From Bacteroidota bacterium (GTDB lineage: Bacteria; Bacteroidota; Bacteroidia; Bacteroidales; Porphyromonadaceae), in assembly GCA_023395395.1 (NCBI GenBank), contig JAEWZH010000001.1, forward strand, positions 1 to 64,000: 64,000 bases of DNA. The letters run 5' to 3'. Below are positions 62,008 through 64,000 of the stretch, one piece after another. The notes beneath the pieces were generated by a model. The model was not told where the DNA came from. It saw only the letters and a list, made by a program, of their open reading frames with translations, and searched no databases. Positions within the stretch are counted from its first letter, which is position 1. The number at the start of each line of letters is the position of its first letter. The position numbers and the translations under genes are program-made.

Positions 62008-63135
62008 ATGAATAAGAGACGACTTCTTTCCCTAATCTCTCTGCTCCTCTTTACTACAAATGCGATAGCACAGAGAGATGCCTTCTCCAGCTACTATGGT
62101 CGGACGATTCTTCTCGGCGACACCCTTTGGGTCGGAGCGCCAGAATTTTGCAAGGGGATTTTTCATTCAGAGCTTTCGGAAAATAATCTTATCTCCCCAG
62201 CCAATATGCAACCCTATTACTACCAACCACTCGTAGTAGATAGCTTGCCTCAAGATATGGTGTTGATGGATTATAACTATACCAATCAGACCATCGATGC
62301 CATCTGTTCGGCTCCCGATGGGACTCGATTCTATATCGACATAGACAATGCTGTCTACTACAATGAAATTCAGATGGGCGCACGCTACGACGATAGTTCT
62401 CGTAAAAAATATATGGAGCTCACCGAGCTCGTCAAGCTACTCTACTACATCCACACCGAGCAGATAGCAATTGACGATGACACCATCCTCAAGTATATCC
62501 TTTTGGTCAATCCAGAGCTAGGGGGCACCTGCCAGCACGATAAGTTTACCTTCCGTCGGGAGCGAGACCGCTATCTCTCTCTACTCCAAGCCGAGTTAGC
62601 TACTTTTCCGGAGCAGATGAAAAATACCGTCTACTACTACAGCAAGCAGATAGTCGATAAACTAGGCAATGAAGGCACCTACAATCCGGAAATCAATGGC
62701 TATCTCATCACCGATCTCTACGACTGCCAAAGTGGTTTTAACTATGGCTACAACACACACGATATCGTACTCCTTTACCAGCCATGCAGGACGACCCTAG
62801 AGATGCCTGAGGCTAAGGCAGAACAGTACGAACGGAAGCTCAAAGGCAATAGTCAATATCTCTACCGACAAGAGTACGCCATGGTCTACGTCAATCTCAT
62901 GCCCTTCGACCAAGGGGCCTACATAGCAGACAAATTTGTCTGCGCCCTTTTCATCACAGCAGAACTATTTGACCACCCTTCCTGTATGTACAACTACCTT
63001 GGCACGGTCACCTACGACCCTCAGCACTACGACAAAGTCCTCAAACAGCAAAAGAGAGAGCTTCTAGATGAGACAGTGGATACAGTAGTCGATGTCGCAG
63101 GAGGCATCCTTGGCATCCTATCGATATTTAAGTGA
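62008..63135 (+). CDS. Secreted protein of unknown function
   Basis: 375 residues. Signal peptide MNKRRLLSLISLLLFTTNAIA, then QRD. There is no lipobox and no sorting domain. The mature part is rich in Tyr and Asp, and ends in a hydrophobic helix VDTVVDVAGGILGILSIF that might contact membrane. No family is recognised. It is monocistronic, with its own promoter, between rnfA and the MFS gene. Confidence 0.7.
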   Translation: MNKRRLLSLISLLLFTTNAIAQRDAFSSYYGRTILLGDTLWVGAPEFCKGIFHSELSENNLISPANMQPYYYQPLVVDSLPQDMVLMDYNYTNQTIDAICSAPDGTRFYIDIDNAVYYNEIQMGARYDDSSRKKYMELTELVKLLYYIHTEQIAIDDDTILKYILLVNPELGGTCQHDKFTFRRERDRYLSLLQAELATFPEQMKNTVYYYSKQIVDKLGNEGTYNPEINGYLITDLYDCQSGFNYGYNTHDIVLLYQPCRTTLEMPEAKAEQYERKLKGNSQYLYRQEYAMVYVNLMPFDQGAYIADKFVCALFITAELFDHPSCMYNYLGTVTYDPQHYDKVLKQQKRELLDETVDTVVDVAGGILGILSIFK

Positions 63136-63240
63136 GCTTGACAATTGGAGAAATATTCTCAGTAGAGGAGATTGCTTGCTGGCACTCCAAGAATGAAGCG
63201 AATAATTGCTCCAGGACTCCTCTAATTAGTCAAATATAGT

Positions 63241-63248
63241 TACATTTG
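63241..63248 (+). promoter_or_regulatory. Possible -7 box of the MFS gene
   Basis: TACATTTG matches the -7 consensus 39 bases before the start codon; no clear -33 is seen. Confidence 0.4.
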
Positions 63249-63287
63249 TCGGAAATAATAAATAATCATATCAATACTAATTATTTT

Positions 63288-64000
63288 ATGACTACAGCAA
63301 ACGGCACGACCCTCCGCGACAAACCTGCGGCTAGATGGACTGCACTACTATTGCTATCACTGGCGATGTTTTGCTCTTACATCTTCATGGATATCCTCTC
63401 CCCGATCAAGGATTTACTTGAGTCCACTCGAGGATGGAATTCGGACACTTACGGCACCTATGCAGGAAGTGAAACCTTCTTAAATGTATTTATCTTCTTC
63501 CTCATCTTCGCAGGTATTATCCTAGATAGGATGGGGGTACGCTTCACTGCCCTCCTGTCAGGAGCAGTGATGATTATTGGAGCTACTATCAACTGGTATG
63601 CCGTGACCGAAGGATTTTCCGGGTCTGCACTGGAGAGATGGTTCACCGAGAACCTCAACTACATCCCCGGCTTTGACGAGCTAGGCGTCTCTCCATTCAA
63701 CCGTAATATGCCCGCATCTGCCAAGCTCTCCTCTGTCGGCTTTATGATATTCGGCTGTGGTGTAGAGATGGCCGGTATCACTGTCTCTCGTGGTATCGTG
63801 AAGTGGTTTAAGGGTAAAGAGATGGCTCTAGCGATGGGTAGCGAGATGGCTCTAGCCAGGCTTGGCGTAGCCACCGTGATGATTTTCTCCCCACTATTCG
63901 CAAAGCTAGGAGGGACTATCGATGTATCAAGGTCGGTAGCCTTTGGGCTTGTGCTCCTCATGGTAGCGATGATTATGTTCATCGTCTACTTCTTTATGGA
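63288..64000 (+). CDS. MFS transporter, N-terminal part (cut by window end)
   Basis: The frame from ATG 63288 runs to the end of the window, giving 237 visible residues without a stop. Hydrophobic helices lie near 18-38, 67-83, 88-105, 147-165 and further on. FIFFLIFAGIILDRMGVRFT contains the MFS loop motif D-R-x-G between helices 2 and 3. The protein resembles the nitrate/oxalate-type MFS porters of Bacteroidota, with a long loop after helix 3. The substrate cannot be stated. Confidence 0.8.
   Translation, partial: MTTANGTTLRDKPAARWTALLLLSLAMFCSYIFMDILSPIKDLLESTRGWNSDTYGTYAGSETFLNVFIFFLIFAGIILDRMGVRFTALLSGAVMIIGATINWYAVTEGFSGSALERWFTENLNYIPGFDELGVSPFNRNMPASAKLSSVGFMIFGCGVEMAGITVSRGIVKWFKGKEMALAMGSEMALARLGVATVMIFSPLFAKLGGTIDVSRSVAFGLVLLMVAMIMFIVYFFM

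Overview
The window reads as chromosome of a Bacteroidota organism close to Porphyromonas. Support comes from SusC/SusD proteins, BACON-domain lipoproteins, a GLPGLI protein, a subtilisin-like protease with a type IX secretion (T9SS) type A C-terminal sorting domain, a PorV/PorQ-family barrel, and many promoters of the Bacteroidota form TTTG-N19-21-TAnnTTTG. A complete starch/maltooligosaccharide locus implies a saccharolytic member. Species cannot be fixed from this sequence.

Layout. 0.1-3.6 kb: 4-alpha-glucanotransferase and phosphofructokinase (minus). 3.7-5.3 kb: a zinc metallopeptidase, a small Cro/C1 regulator and a membrane protein. 5.4-15.1 kb: a Sus-type operon (GH97, SusC, SusD, SusE, periplasmic GH13). 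15.6-21.8 kb: TetR-TolC-adaptor-RND efflux operon (plus). 22.1-32.6 kb: str plus S10 and early spc ribosomal protein genes from rpsL to rpsN (minus), ending in terminators where rpsH would normally follow. 32.9-36.3 kb: a GLPGLI protein and a TonB-receptor-like barrel. 37.3-45.5 kb: a tight five-gene operon of three paralogous BACON lipoproteins, a T9SS-type subtilase and a PorV-like barrel. 46-52.6 kb: purine permease, tsaD-pncC-recQ (minus), and Lrp regulator, PD-(D/E)XK nuclease and YceI lipoprotein (plus). 52.7-56.2 kb: an A/T-rich mobile-element remnant with a broken MobV-like relaxase, an oriT-like hairpin cluster, a bacteriocin-like lipoprotein with a putative immunity protein, and an archaeo-eukaryotic-primase-like protein. 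56.4-61.9 kb: rseC-rnfBCDGEA. 62-64 kb: a secreted protein of unknown function and the start of an MFS transporter.

How the genes fit together. The Sus proteins would capture and import maltooligosaccharides, GH13 and GH97 would cleave them in the periplasm, and MalQ and PfkA would feed glycolysis. Rnf would couple ferredoxin and NAD redox to an ion gradient. The BACON-subtilase-PorV operon looks like one surface or secretion module.

Most interesting non-gene structure. A palindromic core CTCTATAGAG recurs at exactly 22-bp spacing in four intergenic loci (15.4, 36.6, 45.9 and 56.2 kb; 16 cores). Two of these loci share an 89-bp direct repeat that flanks the BACON-subtilase-PorV cassette, and a 16-bp inverted repeat lies at the cassette's inner edges. 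The bacteriocin-like gene is preceded by three 27-bp repeats, each carrying a -7 box whose TTTG is also the -33 box of the next repeat.
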